Shown: positions 1-9,180, numbered from the stretch's first letter. The stretch is DNA of 64,000 bases from Oscillospiraceae bacterium (GCA_017848055.1 JAGALZ010000006.1:62001-126000), one strand, 5' to 3'. The notes: generated by a model not told the origin, from the sequence alone. Numbers and translations are program-made.

Positions 1-2
1 TA

Positions 3-665
3 GCACCTGAGCAGTACGACACGGATATTGCGACAATTCCGCAGAGCCAAAACCGTGTTGAGTATGCGATAAAGCTCCCGGGCGATGATGGCGGACACGT
101 TTATCTGCCTGTTGACTCGAAGTTCCCTGCCGACTGCTATCTTGCACTTCAGGAAGCACAGGAATCCGGCAACCGTGAGGCGATTGATGCCGCCGCATCA
201 GTACTCATTTCGAGAATAAAGAGCTTTGCAAAGGACATAAAGACAAAATACGTTGAGGTGCCTTACACTACGAGCTTTGCGATAATGTTCCTGCCGTTCG
301 AGGGGCTTTACTCGGAGGTCGTGAGCCGTGGACTTGTGGAAATTCTGCAGCGTGATTACAGCGTAAACATTGCGGGGCCATCGACTATGGCGGCACTTTT
401 AAATTCCTTGCAGATGGGCTTCAAGACGCTTGCTATCCAGAAGCGTTCTGACGAGGTATGGCAGGTGCTTTCGGCTGTAAAGAGCGAATTTGAAAAATTC
501 GAGGAAGTCCTCGCAAGTGCGCAGAAGCACATTGACCTTGTCGGCAAGGACATCGACAAGCTTGTAGGTGTACGCACGAGGGCAATCCACCGCAGACTCC
601 GTGACGTGCAGAGTCTTGAAAGTGACGAGCAGGCAAAGAAGCTTCTTGATTACACGGATATATAA
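3..665 (+). CDS. rmuC: DNA recombination protein RmuC, C-terminal part (cut by window edge)
   Basis: The reading frame is open from the first bases of the window and stops at 665, so only the C-terminal ~220 residues are present. The motif DSKFP, followed by VEVPYTTSFAIMFLPFEGLY, is the signature of the RmuC nuclease-like core. The remainder is helical and charged, as in other family members. RmuC proteins limit inversions and other rearrangements at short inverted repeats; their biochemistry is poorly defined. The next gene starts 15 nt downstream on the same strand, so the two may be co-transcribed. The internal methionine in this frame (position 258) is not a true start. Confidence 0.9.
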   Translation, partial: APEQYDTDIATIPQSQNRVEYAIKLPGDDGGHVYLPVDSKFPADCYLALQEAQESGNREAIDAAASVLISRIKSFAKDIKTKYVEVPYTTSFAIMFLPFEGLYSEVVSRGLVEILQRDYSVNIAGPSTMAALLNSLQMGFKTLAIQKRSDEVWQVLSAVKSEFEKFEEVLASAQKHIDLVGKDIDKLVGVRTRAIHRRLRDVQSLESDEQAKKLLDYTDI

Positions 666-680
666 CAAAGGAATGATTTT

Positions 681-2090
681 ATGAAGTTAAAGAAAATACT
701 TGCAGGTGTATTGGCGGGAAATATCTGTCTGTCGCTGTGTGCTTGCGGAGAAATCGCTAAAAAGGACAAGTCGGAGCTTGATTCACTTATCGGCTCGTCG
801 CAGTCGGATTCCAAAACGGATTCTGCCGCTGACGACTCATCGAAAGACGATTCCTCTCAGATTGAAATAAAGACTACTCCTTCTGAGCTTTACGAGCTGA
901 TGAAGGGATATGAAACGAAGCTTGACATATCACCTGAATTCTTTGAGTGGTGTGTTGAAACAACAGGTGATACTGAATTTATCGAGAAGGTGTACAACGA
1001 CATTTCGGCAAACGGCTACAGCGATGACAAGTGGTATTCCTACTCGGGAATGACAGTCAAGGCTACCAAAGACCTTTACAGCGGTATTGCCTACACACAG
1101 GACAACTACTACGTTCTCGACGGAGACGGTGAGGACGGAATAAGCCTTATTTTCGGCGGTGACATAAACCTTGATGACACCTACTACCCTATGGAGAGGC
1201 TTTCCGAGCTTGGCTCAGACATTGAAAAGTGCATAAGCCCGTATCTTATCGAAAAACTCAACGGTGCGGATATTGCGTCGCTCAACAGTGAATTCTGCTT
1301 CTCTGACCGTGGTACACCCATGGCGGGCAAGCAGTGGACATTCAGAGGAAAGACTGAAAACATATGGATTTACGAAAAGCTGGGGCTTGATATTGTACTG
1401 CTTGCAAACAACCACATCTTCGACTTCGGCGAGGATGCTTTCTATGACACTCTGGACACCCTTACAAATGCAGGTATCGAGTACATGGGTGCAGGAAGGG
1501 ACATCGCTGAGGCAAGCGCTCCTGTTTACTACATCATAGAGGGAAAGAAGATTGCGTTTGTTGCGGCGACGAGAGCCGAAAAGTACATTCTGACACCTGA
1601 GGCAAAGGAAAACGAACCAGGAGTGCTTCGTTGCTACGACCCTGCGGCTTACCTTGAAGTAATCCGTGAGGCAAAGGAAAATGCCGACTATGTTGTTGCA
1701 AGCGTGCATTGGGGCAAGGAACACAGCCACGGTCTTGAGGATGTACAGCCCGAAACGGGCTACCAGTACATTGAAGCGGGAGCTGACGTAATCATTGGCT
1801 CACATGCTCATTGTCTGCAGGGCATTGAATACTACAACGGCAAGCCTATTGTCTACAACCTCGGAAACTTCTGGTTTGACGGCTACGACATTGACACGGG
1901 GCTTTTAGAGCTTACGATAAATGATGATGACAGCGTAACACTTCAGTTTATCCCTGCATCACAGAAAAACAGCCAGACCACCTATGTCGGCGGTGAGGCT
2001 GAGGGTGAAAGGATTCTGCAATGTCTGAGAGATTACTCCTTCAACGTTGAAATTGACGAAAACGGCTACATCACCGAGAAAATACAATAG
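681..2090 (+). CDS. CapA-family lipoprotein (PGA_cap metallophosphatase-like fold)
   Basis: The 469-residue protein starts with a lipoprotein signal (hydrophobic stretch ending LCAC, lipidated Cys about residue 22) and then has a Ser/Asp-rich linker. The C-terminal two thirds carry the CapA/PgsA fold markers: GGDINLDD, LANNHIFDFG, VASVHWG and GSHAHCLQG, which hold the conserved Asp, Asn and His residues of the metallophosphoesterase-like site. Family members are linked to poly-gamma-glutamate or capsule export, but many clostridial homologues stand alone as this one does, with no capB/capC nearby. The substrate is therefore unknown. A bidirectional terminator follows at once and separates it from the convergent zinc-ribbon gene. 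Confidence 0.85.
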   Translation: MKLKKILAGVLAGNICLSLCACGEIAKKDKSELDSLIGSSQSDSKTDSAADDSSKDDSSQIEIKTTPSELYELMKGYETKLDISPEFFEWCVETTGDTEFIEKVYNDISANGYSDDKWYSYSGMTVKATKDLYSGIAYTQDNYYVLDGDGEDGISLIFGGDINLDDTYYPMERLSELGSDIEKCISPYLIEKLNGADIASLNSEFCFSDRGTPMAGKQWTFRGKTENIWIYEKLGLDIVLLANNHIFDFGEDAFYDTLDTLTNAGIEYMGAGRDIAEASAPVYYIIEGKKIAFVAATRAEKYILTPEAKENEPGVLRCYDPAAYLEVIREAKENADYVVASVHWGKEHSHGLEDVQPETGYQYIEAGADVIIGSHAHCLQGIEYYNGKPIVYNLGNFWFDGYDIDTGLLELTINDDDSVTLQFIPASQKNSQTTYVGGEAEGERILQCLRDYSFNVEIDENGYITEKIQ

Positions 2091-2098
2091 CACAAAAA

Positions 2099-2130
2099 CA
2101 CCCGACTTATCATTTCGGATAGGTCGGGTG
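2099..2130. terminator. Bidirectional terminator between convergent genes
   Basis: CACCCGAC and GGTCGGGTG arms form a hairpin with an A-rich left flank and a T-rich right flank. It lies between the stops of the CapA-like gene (+) and the zinc-ribbon gene (-) and would serve both. Confidence 0.8.
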
Positions 2131-2145
2131 AAATTTTATCTCAGA

Positions 2146-3309
2146 TTAAAGCTTATTTCCGCATTCGGAGCAGAACTTTGTACCTGACGGCTCTACGCTT
2201 CCGCACTTTGAGCAAACGATACAATCTACTGCTGATACAGGCTCAGACTGGTCATGACCGACAACGTTGAGTCTTGTTCCGCATTCGGAGCAGAAGTTAA
2301 CGCCCTGAGCTTCCTCGTGTCCGCAATTAGGGCAGGTATTCTTATCAGAAATCTGTGGCACTTCCTCAACGGCAGGTGCAACAGCAGGAGCTTCCTCTGC
2401 AACCTCTTCTACAGCAGGTGCAGGTACAGGCTCACCGAGCTTTGTGCCGCACTCGGAGCAGAACTTCATTCCGTCCGGCTCAAGCTTTCCGCAGCTTGGG
2501 CATACGACTCCTGCAGGAGCTTCTTCTACGACTGGGGCTTCTTCAACGACTGCAACCTCTTCTACGATTGGAGCTTCTTCAACGACCGGAGCCTCTTCTA
2601 CGGCTGGGGCTTCCTCAACGGCTGGGGCTTCTTCAACGACCGGAGCTTCCTCTACGACCGGAGCCTCTTCTACGGCTGGTGCTTCTTCTACGGCCGGAGC
2701 TTCTTCCACAACCGGAGCAGGAGCTACGGGTGCAGGCTCACCGAGCTTTGTTCCGCACTCGGAACAGAACCTCATATTACCCGGCATTGTGATTCCGCAG
2801 CTTGGGCAAACGATAGTATCAGGCTGTGCAGGCTGGCTCTCAGGCATTTTTGTTCCACAGCTGGAGCAAAATCTTGTATCGAGATTTTCAAGATTTCCGC
2901 ACTTCGAGCATCTCTTCTTATCAGCAGGAGTTTCCTGGCTCTCTGTCTGAGGAACAACTACTCTTGCACCGCAGCCTGCGCAGAAGGATGAATTGATTGA
3001 AACATCTGCACCGCACTGACTGCATGGAACTACGCCCTTTGCGAGCTTGACCTTAAGCTCTAAGTCCTTATTCTCAAGCTTTAATGCGTCAATTTTCTCA
3101 AACATCGGCATAAGCTTTTCCTTATCGATTGAGTTATCTTTATTGTTATAGCAAAACTCACCTATCTCCTGAAAGGTTTCCTTAATTGTATTATTGTTTG
3201 TGCTTATCTGGCTGTTGAGCTTTGCTGTACTTGTGAGTGTTTTTGTTGTGTCTGTTACACTTGCGACGCCGCTTGAAATTGTCTGTCCGATTTTGTCAAA
3301 GAAAGCCAT
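2146..3309 (-). CDS. Multi-zinc-ribbon protein with VEEAP repeats
   Basis: The protein has 387 residues. The N-terminal ~90 residues are polar and helical, with a hydroxylated stretch then a coiled-coil-like segment. Six zinc ribbons of the CxxCG...FCxxCG type follow. A block of about 70 residues made of near-identical V(V/A)EEAP units separates ribbons 3 and 4, and shorter Pro/Glu/Ala linkers separate the others. There is no signal peptide or membrane segment, so the protein is probably cytoplasmic. Zinc-ribbon repeat proteins of this kind are common in Ruminococcus relatives, and their function is unknown. The ATG is preceded by GGAACGATT. The repetitive DNA invites length variation and produces long spurious frames on the opposite strand. 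Confidence 0.8.
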   Translation of the reverse strand: MAFFDKIGQTISSGVASVTDTTKTLTSTAKLNSQISTNNNTIKETFQEIGEFCYNNKDNSIDKEKLMPMFEKIDALKLENKDLELKVKLAKGVVPCSQCGADVSINSSFCAGCGARVVVPQTESQETPADKKRCSKCGNLENLDTRFCSSCGTKMPESQPAQPDTIVCPSCGITMPGNMRFCSECGTKLGEPAPVAPAPVVEEAPAVEEAPAVEEAPVVEEAPVVEEAPAVEEAPAVEEAPVVEEAPIVEEVAVVEEAPVVEEAPAGVVCPSCGKLEPDGMKFCSECGTKLGEPVPAPAVEEVAEEAPAVAPAVEEVPQISDKNTCPNCGHEEAQGVNFCSECGTRLNVVGHDQSEPVSAVDCIVCSKCGSVEPSGTKFCSECGNKL

Positions 3310-3365
3310 TATAAAATCGTTCCTTTCAAAAATAATCTATACTTTAATTATATTTTTTTATAAAG

Positions 3366-3402
3366 AAAAAGTCAAGCGAAGAAATCCATCGCCTGACTTT
3401 TT
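3366..3402 (-). terminator. Terminator of the SpoIID-like gene
   Basis: AAAAAGTCA..GCGA pairs with TCGC..TGACTTTTT, with T runs on both sides. It lies 3' of the SpoIID-like gene stop on the minus strand. Confidence 0.75.
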
Positions 3403-3440
3403 AGCTGTTTTATATAGTTTTTGACTTGCGCCGTTGTGAA

Positions 3441-5048
3441 CTATTCCGAAAATGTTGTTGTGGTAGTCACCTGAGGCTCAGTTACGCTTGTCACTGTTGT
3501 TTCAACAATCTCAGGCTCTGTCTGCACAACTGTTGTTGTAGCAGGTGCTTCGCTCTGAGTTAACTGAGAAGCGGTAGTTTCAAGGACTGTAGGAGTTGTT
3601 GTCTGGGCAAGCGTTGTGGTCTGTGTTACAGTAACAGTTTCCTGCGGCTTGCTTGTCTGTGCGGGTTCTTCCTGCGGCTTATCGCCCGGAGTTGCTTCTT
3701 CCTTTTCCGAGATATCCTCGTCCTTACCGAAACGGTCAACAGCTTCGTTATTGATGCCTGAGCAGCTGAGCTTTGCGCCGTTATAATAATGGAGAAGAAT
3801 CTGGTCATACTTATATCCGCCCTTTGTGGACATAAGCTGAGCACCCCACTGGGACATTCCTACGCCGTGGCCGTAGCCATAGGTTGTGAATGTAAACACG
3901 CCGTCTTTATAGGTGATATCGAAAGCAGTTGAACGCAGTGTATTGTTTCCGAGGATAGAGCCTCTTAACACTGCACCTGTGAGCTTTACATTTCTGCCGC
4001 CTACTCTGGCGTGGGTATTGCCGCCGATTTTGATATCGCCGACATATCTGCCGTTTGTGCAATTTATGATTTCGAACCAATTCTCAACGTCGCTGTTTGA
4101 AAGCTCGATGTTGGTTTTAGCTTCGATAATTCTCTTGAGTTCATTAGCTGTAAAGCTTCTCTTCACGCCGTAGTTCGGGTCATACTTATCAAACTCGCTT
4201 GTAACGCCTGTAAGATAAGGAAGTGAGCCGCCCCACACGCTTGCGCTTGAAGCAGTATTTCCGGCCGTTGATGCACAGAACACGGCATTTACGATTTCGC
4301 CGTTATATGTGAGCATCTGACCCTGAACGGCATTTACTGCGTTCTTAATCTTTGTGCCGTAGCCTTTTCTTGTGGCAACAACCGGCACAAGTCCGTTTGC
4401 GTCACAATATCTGAGGTAAGTATAGATAGCAACAGCCTGGGCCTTCAAAGCTTCATCGCTGAAAGCGGGGCCCATTTCGCCGTTTAATATCATACACACC
4501 ATATCGTATCCGTTGCCGGACACTCTGCCGCCTGTTGTAAGCGACTTTACGGTATAATATTCATTAGTGATATCTCTTGTTCCGTAGCTTTTATGAGCCT
4601 TTATAGAGGGGCTCTTTACATTTGTGCTTGCAGATGGCTTGGCAACTGTGAAGCTGCCGTTCGGGAACGGCTCTTCCTTTGCAGGTTCTTTTTTATCCTG
4701 CTCGCTGTCCTTCTGCGGTGAGAGCTCGATATCGGTATTTGTATACTCGATGAGGTCGTACTCGTCGATACCTGCCTTCCACCATGTTTCTGTAACATAA
4801 ACAGTCTGCATAGGTGCAGTTGTAGTAACAGAGGTTGTAGTCTGGACATTGTTCTCTACAATCTGTTCATCCTTACTGCTTGTTATTCCCATAACGCCCG
4901 GCTGGATACTTACGAGTGCTACTGCGACTGCAGCGGCACCTGCACCGAAATGAACGGCACATTTTTTCATAAGCTTCTTATTCTGCCAAAGCTCCTTGAG
5001 CGCAGAAACAGCCTGCTTACGTTTTTCACTGAGCAATGATAGCCCCAT
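3441..5048 (-). CDS. SpoIID/LytB-domain cell-wall protein, secreted
   Basis: SpoIID-family enzymes are lytic transglycosylases that act on denuded glycan strands, as in engulfment during sporulation. Visible marks are GEMGPAFSDEALKAQAVAIY, the Thr/Ser-rich STAGNTASSASVWGG segment, PYLTGV and, near the C-terminus of the domain, GYGHGVGMSQWGA. The N-terminus has a membrane anchor or signal at about residues 30-50. A short motif WWKAGIDEYDLIE lies at about 90, and a Thr/Pro/Gln/Glu-rich tail of about 100 residues ends the protein. I start at ATG 5048 because GGAAGGAAA lies 8 nt upstream; an in-frame TTG 11 codons earlier has no ribosome site. The next gene upstream (SleB-like) shares the WWKAG motif, so the pair probably works in the same wall compartment. 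It differs from classical 340-residue SpoIID by its Thr-rich tail. Confidence 0.85.
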   Translation of the reverse strand: MGLSLLSEKRKQAVSALKELWQNKKLMKKCAVHFGAGAAAVAVALVSIQPGVMGITSSKDEQIVENNVQTTTSVTTTAPMQTVYVTETWWKAGIDEYDLIEYTNTDIELSPQKDSEQDKKEPAKEEPFPNGSFTVAKPSASTNVKSPSIKAHKSYGTRDITNEYYTVKSLTTGGRVSGNGYDMVCMILNGEMGPAFSDEALKAQAVAIYTYLRYCDANGLVPVVATRKGYGTKIKNAVNAVQGQMLTYNGEIVNAVFCASTAGNTASSASVWGGSLPYLTGVTSEFDKYDPNYGVKRSFTANELKRIIEAKTNIELSNSDVENWFEIINCTNGRYVGDIKIGGNTHARVGGRNVKLTGAVLRGSILGNNTLRSTAFDITYKDGVFTFTTYGYGHGVGMSQWGAQLMSTKGGYKYDQILLHYYNGAKLSCSGINNEAVDRFGKDEDISEKEEATPGDKPQEEPAQTSKPQETVTVTQTTTLAQTTTPTVLETTASQLTQSEAPATTTVVQTEPEIVETTVTSVTEPQVTTTTTFSE

Positions 5049-5139
5049 AAAACTCGTTTCCTTCCGTATGAATTTTTCCAAAATTTTTGTGTTTATTTCT
5101 CTTTATCTTTATATATTTATATCTTTTTCTCTACACCAA

Positions 5140-5165
5140 AAAAGTCAAGACGAATCCTGACTTTT
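5140..5165 (-). terminator. Probable terminator of the SleB-like gene
   Basis: AAAAGTCA and TGACTTTT arms with a short loop lie just 3' of the SleB-like stop on the minus strand, and a T-rich run follows. Confidence 0.55.
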
Positions 5166-5178
5166 CTGAAAATCTTTG

Positions 5179-6075
5179 TTATTTCTTGAAAAATCTCTGT
5201 CCGTCGATTTCGATGCAGAAGGTAAGCGACTCAAACCAGGCTGCTGTGCTTGCTGAGCAATACTTCTTTGAGTAGAAGTAGAATGCACCGTTGGAGCCGT
5301 CCTCGCCTGCCAAAGCTCTCTTTACACAGTTGATTGTTGACTGCGAAGGAGTTACGGACTTATTGTAATACTTTCTGATAGCTGTAAACTGGTTAGGAGC
5401 GGTAAGAACGCCCTTGATTGTATTGTCAAATCTGCTTGACTGAACTCTGTTTACAATAACACCTGCTACTGCCATCTTTGCCTTATCTGAGCATCCGCCT
5501 GCTTCGCCCTCAAGGACATAGCAGAACATCTCAAATTCCTCATCTGTGCAAGGAATTACATAATCACCGTTGGTAATTTCCTTATCGCCTGCTGTTGTTG
5601 TCTGACCCTTTGTAGTGGTCTTCTTAGCAGTTGTTGTAGTCTTCTTAGCCTCGGTGGTTGTTTTCTTAGGTGTAGTGGTAGTCTTTTTCTTGGTTGTAGT
5701 TGTAGTAGTTGTTGTAGTGGTAGTTGTTGTAGTGGTGGTTGTTGTAGTTGTTGCTATGCTGTCGTCGATATCGATAAAGTCATACTCATCGACGCCTGCC
5801 TTCCACCAGCTTACTGTTGCGCTGATTTCCTTCTCTGAAGTTTCAACGCTTGGTACGAGTGTAACTGCTGTAGTATTTGATGTTGTAGTTGTAACAGCAG
5901 GGCCAACAACACGGTCGAAGGAATCCTTAGCGTTATCGTCGCCGCCAAGTCCGAGTATACCTACTGCGCAGATTGTTCCGACGCAGAGTGCACCAAAACC
6001 GAGCATTGATGTAAGCTTCTTTATGGATGCCTTCTTGATGCTGCTCTTTTCGCTGTTATTCACATTATTCTGCAT
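5179..6075 (-). CDS. SleB-like cell wall hydrolase (Hydrolase_2), secreted
   Basis: The C-terminal ~120 residues match the SleB/CwlJ hydrolase family: FCYVLEGEAGGCSDKAKMAV with the catalytic-type Glu, VIVNRV, FTAI, and GAFYFYS. SleB-type enzymes cleave peptidoglycan, typically spore cortex, but vegetative homologues also exist. The N-terminal region has a single hydrophobic segment (about residues 22-42), the motif WWKAGVDEYDFID, then a linker of about 20 consecutive Thr followed by TTT/KK repeats. I choose ATG 6075, which is preceded by AGAAAGG; an upstream in-frame TTG 13 codons earlier lacks a good site. The linker DNA is a simple GTT/GTA/GTG-type trinucleotide tract and may vary in length between strains. 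Confidence 0.85.
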   Translation of the reverse strand: MQNNVNNSEKSSIKKASIKKLTSMLGFGALCVGTICAVGILGLGGDDNAKDSFDRVVGPAVTTTTSNTTAVTLVPSVETSEKEISATVSWWKAGVDEYDFIDIDDSIATTTTTTTTTTTTTTTTTTTTKKKTTTTPKKTTTEAKKTTTTAKKTTTKGQTTTAGDKEITNGDYVIPCTDEEFEMFCYVLEGEAGGCSDKAKMAVAGVIVNRVQSSRFDNTIKGVLTAPNQFTAIRKYYNKSVTPSQSTINCVKRALAGEDGSNGAFYFYSKKYCSASTAAWFESLTFCIEIDGQRFFKK

Positions 6076-6219
6076 AATAAATTCATCGCCTTTCTCAGCC
6101 GTTATGCACGGCAATCAGGTTAATCGGGAAAGCTTAAATATCCTCTCCAAATGCTTTTCCGATGTTACTTGAAGGCCACAAAGGACAACCTATAAAGCTT
6201 ATTTATATGTATGCTTTAA

Positions 6220-7311
6220 CTAGTTTCTGTAGACCTTCTTGTTTCCCCATGAGCGAATCCATCTCCGAGGGAAATATATATCCTCGTCGTCTCTTTCCAC
6301 ATATGTTGCTACAAGCTCATCGACATTCTCGTTAGGTCTTAATTTTCTTGCTACGATGACCCATCTCATATCGCCGACGTCACTTGAGCAGGTTGAGAGT
6401 GTTATAAACTCATCATTCTTGTCAATCGGTATCGAACTGTCGTACCATGACCTTTTCTTTACTTCCTCGACCCATGTATCAAACGGGTGCTTGGAGTCAA
6501 AGTTGCGATATCCGACATACTTGAATACTTCTTTTCCGTCGTCCTGGTCAGGTCTTGTGTTTGCCAGGAAGCAGTAGACGATTATATATTTCTCATCGCG
6601 GCTGCTGTACAGGGTGTTGAATGTAATAAGCGGATTATCCTTTAAATACTGCACACCCGATTTATACTCATCAAGTCTGCCGAAGAAGGTTCCCGCCTTC
6701 ATGTTATGTCCGAAAATCGTAACGTTGTCTGTTCTCTGTCCCGGCACTATACTTGACGCATAATCCATAAAGATAGTACCGCCTGATGAGCTGTAATTGC
6801 GCTTGATATCACGGTTTAAGTAATAGTCGTTGTCCTCGCCCTTTACAACCGGATAGTCGATATAAAGCTCACCGTTTACGTCTTTCATTGTTTCGATAGA
6901 TATCCAGCCTACGACATCCTTGTTTATCTCAAGGAGCGGTGCCCAGCTTTCGCCAATCTCGGTTGAGTAGCTTTCCTCCTCATTTCCGCTTGGCGGGCCG
7001 TCTGTAGTATCGTTCTGGTTATTGCCCTCGTGGGTGATTGAGTTTGCGTCACCTGAGGAATTAACCGAAGGCTTGATTTCCTGCATTTCGTTTATAAGCT
7101 CGTTTGTCTTGGCATTTCCGTTAAGGTACTCGGACAAATCTCCGAGAGAAACACAGAACACTGCAACCGAGGCTATAAACACAAGCTTTCTGAATATCTC
7201 CGATAATCCGTCGCCCTTCCAGGGTACAAAGTACTTGAAAAATCTTATGAAAAAGTTTTCTTCCTTTTTATCCGAGGATTTAAGGCTTGATAACTCATTG
7301 TACATAGACAT
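6220..7311 (-). CDS. srtB: Class B sortase
   Basis: The 363-residue protein is membrane anchored by a hydrophobic helix at about residues 44-62. The catalytic domain shows IFGHNMKAGTFF (catalytic His), LSTCSSDVGDMRWVIVARK (catalytic Cys and the downstream Arg) and the long insertion before the Cys typical of class B sortases. Class B enzymes attach surface proteins, haem-binding proteins or pilins to peptidoglycan. No NPQTN-type substrate or pilin is encoded next to it, so the substrate is unknown. RBS AGAGGTGA precedes ATG. The start lies immediately after the stop of the pncC gene, so the two are probably co-transcribed. Confidence 0.9.
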   Translation of the reverse strand: MSMYNELSSLKSSDKKEENFFIRFFKYFVPWKGDGLSEIFRKLVFIASVAVFCVSLGDLSEYLNGNAKTNELINEMQEIKPSVNSSGDANSITHEGNNQNDTTDGPPSGNEEESYSTEIGESWAPLLEINKDVVGWISIETMKDVNGELYIDYPVVKGEDNDYYLNRDIKRNYSSSGGTIFMDYASSIVPGQRTDNVTIFGHNMKAGTFFGRLDEYKSGVQYLKDNPLITFNTLYSSRDEKYIIVYCFLANTRPDQDDGKEVFKYVGYRNFDSKHPFDTWVEEVKKRSWYDSSIPIDKNDEFITLSTCSSDVGDMRWVIVARKLRPNENVDELVATYVERDDEDIYFPRRWIRSWGNKKVYRN

Positions 7312-7860
7312 TTAAATCACCTCTTTGATTTCAAGGCCGACCAGCTCGGCAACCATTCTCAGTGCCGATACTGCTGATTCGACACGGACATTTTCTCTTG
7401 TCACCTCAGCAAGACTCTCATAAAGTCTAAGCTCCCTTGTTATCTCTTTATCCTCGGAGCAAACGCTGATGTAGACTGTACCTGCCCGCTTACCGCTCAC
7501 GCTGTCATCGTGAGGGCCTGCAATTCCTGTAATGCCTACCCCAATATCCGCATTTGAGAGCTTTCGTATTCCGCTTGCCATTGCCATTGCTGTCTGTGAC
7601 GAGTAAACGCCGTACTGCGAGATGATTTCTTCATCAACGCCCAGCACGCTTTCCTTCACTCTTTCAGAGTAGCAGCACATTCCAAGCTCGAATATTCCCG
7701 ATGCTCCCGCAACGGAAGTTATCGCTGAACTTAAGATTCCGCCCGTACAGCTTTCGGCTGTAGACACAGTTATCCCATGTTCACATAAATATTTTACTAC
7801 ACAATCTGTAACAATGTCAAGCTTTTTTGTAACCACTTTGTCACATTTAGCAATAATCAC
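7312..7860 (-). CDS. pncC: Nicotinamide-nucleotide amidase (CinA C-terminal domain, PncC)
   Basis: A stand-alone CinA C-terminal domain of 182 residues. TAESCTGG near residue 37 holds the catalytic Ser and the characteristic Cys, and VGITGIAGP is the second conserved block. The enzyme deamidates NMN to NaMN in pyridine nucleotide recycling. The N-terminal molybdopterin-binding-like COG1058 domain of full-length CinA is absent, which is common. The start is GTG, with GAGGAG 7 nt upstream. Downstream sortase B begins next to its stop, so they form one transcription unit. Confidence 0.88.
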   Translation of the reverse strand: MIIAKCDKVVTKKLDIVTDCVVKYLCEHGITVSTAESCTGGILSSAITSVAGASGIFELGMCCYSERVKESVLGVDEEIISQYGVYSSQTAMAMASGIRKLSNADIGVGITGIAGPHDDSVSGKRAGTVYISVCSEDKEITRELRLYESLAEVTRENVRVESAVSALRMVAELVGLEIKEVI

Positions 7861-7996
7861 GAAATTTACTCCTCTTTTTAATATACTTCTTACATAGAAT
7901 TTTGGCGTTTTATGTATGAAATGTTAACCCGATTGTAATATTTAACAATGATTCTTCGGGTTTGGTGTTACCGAATCGTAATCACTTTTTAGCGTA

Positions 7997-9169
7997 CTAA
8001 AACGCATTTATGGTGTATATTTTTGTATCCTCGACAGCCTTTGCAATGAGCGGCTCATAGTCAAAGGCGAGCTGTGCATCGATTACGCTCTGGAGTGACG
8101 GCTTTGTTTTCGGGTGCTTCGGGGTGAACACTGTGCAGCAGTCCTCGTAAGGCTCAATTGATGTTTCGAAGGTATTTATCTTTCTGGAGATTGCGACGAT
8201 TTCAGCCTTATCCATACCGATAAGAGGTCTGAACACCGGCATACGGCATGCGTTGTCTGTGCAGACCATAGCCGCCATTGTCTGGCTTGCTACCTGGCCG
8301 AGGCTTTCGCCTGTAACGAGGGCGGAGATTTCCTCCTTCTCGCATATTCTCTGGGCTACCTCCATCATAAGTCTTCTCATAAGGATAGTGAAAAGCTCCT
8401 CGGGGGCATTGTCACGTAGCACCTCCTGGATTTCGGTAAACGGCACGCAATGGAAGTTGATAGCTCCGCAGTAGTGTGCCATAAGTGATGCGAGCTTTTC
8501 GACCTTGAGTCTTGCTCTTTCTGAGGTGTATGGTGGTGACTCGAAGTGGATTGCGGACACTGCGACACCTCTTTTAGCCATCATATATCCTGCGACGGGT
8601 GAATCTATACCGCCTGAGAGCAGGAGCATTGCTTTGCCCGAAGTTCCAACCGGAATACCGCCTGCGCCGTCCTCGGCACCTGCGTGGATATACGCATTTT
8701 CTCTTATCTCAACATTGACCACTACATCGGGGTTATGCACATCGACCTCGAGGTGCGGGAATTTTTCTAAAATCTTACCGCCGAGCTGCATACAGATTTC
8801 GGGTGAGCCCATCGGGAACTTCTTATCAGCTCTTTTTGCCTGCACTTTGAAGCTCTTAGCGCAGGTAAGCTCGTCCTCCAGATATGTAGTAGCTGCCTCG
8901 GTAATCTTGTCCCAGTCCTTTTCGACACTTACGGCTCTTGCGACCTTAGCGATACCGAACACCTTTTTCACTCTGTCGATAAGCTCATCGATGTCAATAC
9001 TTTCCTCAAGAGGATTAATATAGAGTGTTGACTGTGCTTTCCAGTAGTCGATTTTGCCGAGTCTTTTTGTTCTGCGTTTTACATTTCTTATAAGTGCGTC
9101 CTCGAAGGTATTCTTATTAAGTCCCTTGAGCACGATTTCGCCGAATTTTGCGAGTATAATTTCCTTCAT
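7997..9169 (-). CDS. thiI: tRNA 4-thiouridine sulfurtransferase ThiI
   Basis: Domains in order are an N-terminal ferredoxin-like domain, a THUMP domain (about residues 60-165) and a PP-loop ATPase domain with LLLSGGIDSPVAGYMM. At 390 residues it is the short form without the C-terminal rhodanese domain, as in Bacillus and clostridia. It adenylates U8 of tRNA and replaces oxygen with sulfur; it may also feed thiazole synthesis. The neighbouring upstream gene encodes a cysteine desulfurase, the expected persulfide donor, and the 11-nt gap indicates an operon (compare nifZ-thiI of Bacillus). ATG is preceded by AAGGATAGATATT. Confidence 0.95.
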   Translation of the reverse strand: MKEIILAKFGEIVLKGLNKNTFEDALIRNVKRRTKRLGKIDYWKAQSTLYINPLEESIDIDELIDRVKKVFGIAKVARAVSVEKDWDKITEAATTYLEDELTCAKSFKVQAKRADKKFPMGSPEICMQLGGKILEKFPHLEVDVHNPDVVVNVEIRENAYIHAGAEDGAGGIPVGTSGKAMLLLSGGIDSPVAGYMMAKRGVAVSAIHFESPPYTSERARLKVEKLASLMAHYCGAINFHCVPFTEIQEVLRDNAPEELFTILMRRLMMEVAQRICEKEEISALVTGESLGQVASQTMAAMVCTDNACRMPVFRPLIGMDKAEIVAISRKINTFETSIEPYEDCCTVFTPKHPKTKPSLQSVIDAQLAFDYEPLIAKAVEDTKIYTINAF

Positions 9170-9180
9170 AATATCTATCC

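Noticed and set aside
2254..2991. Open frames opposite the zinc-ribbon gene
   Set aside because: They are antisense shadows of the VEEAP and CxxC repeats, with no ribosome site and skewed composition.
5615..6172. Val-rich frame opposite the SleB-like gene
   Set aside because: It is the antisense of the Thr tract; the poly-Val run is an artefact of the repeat.
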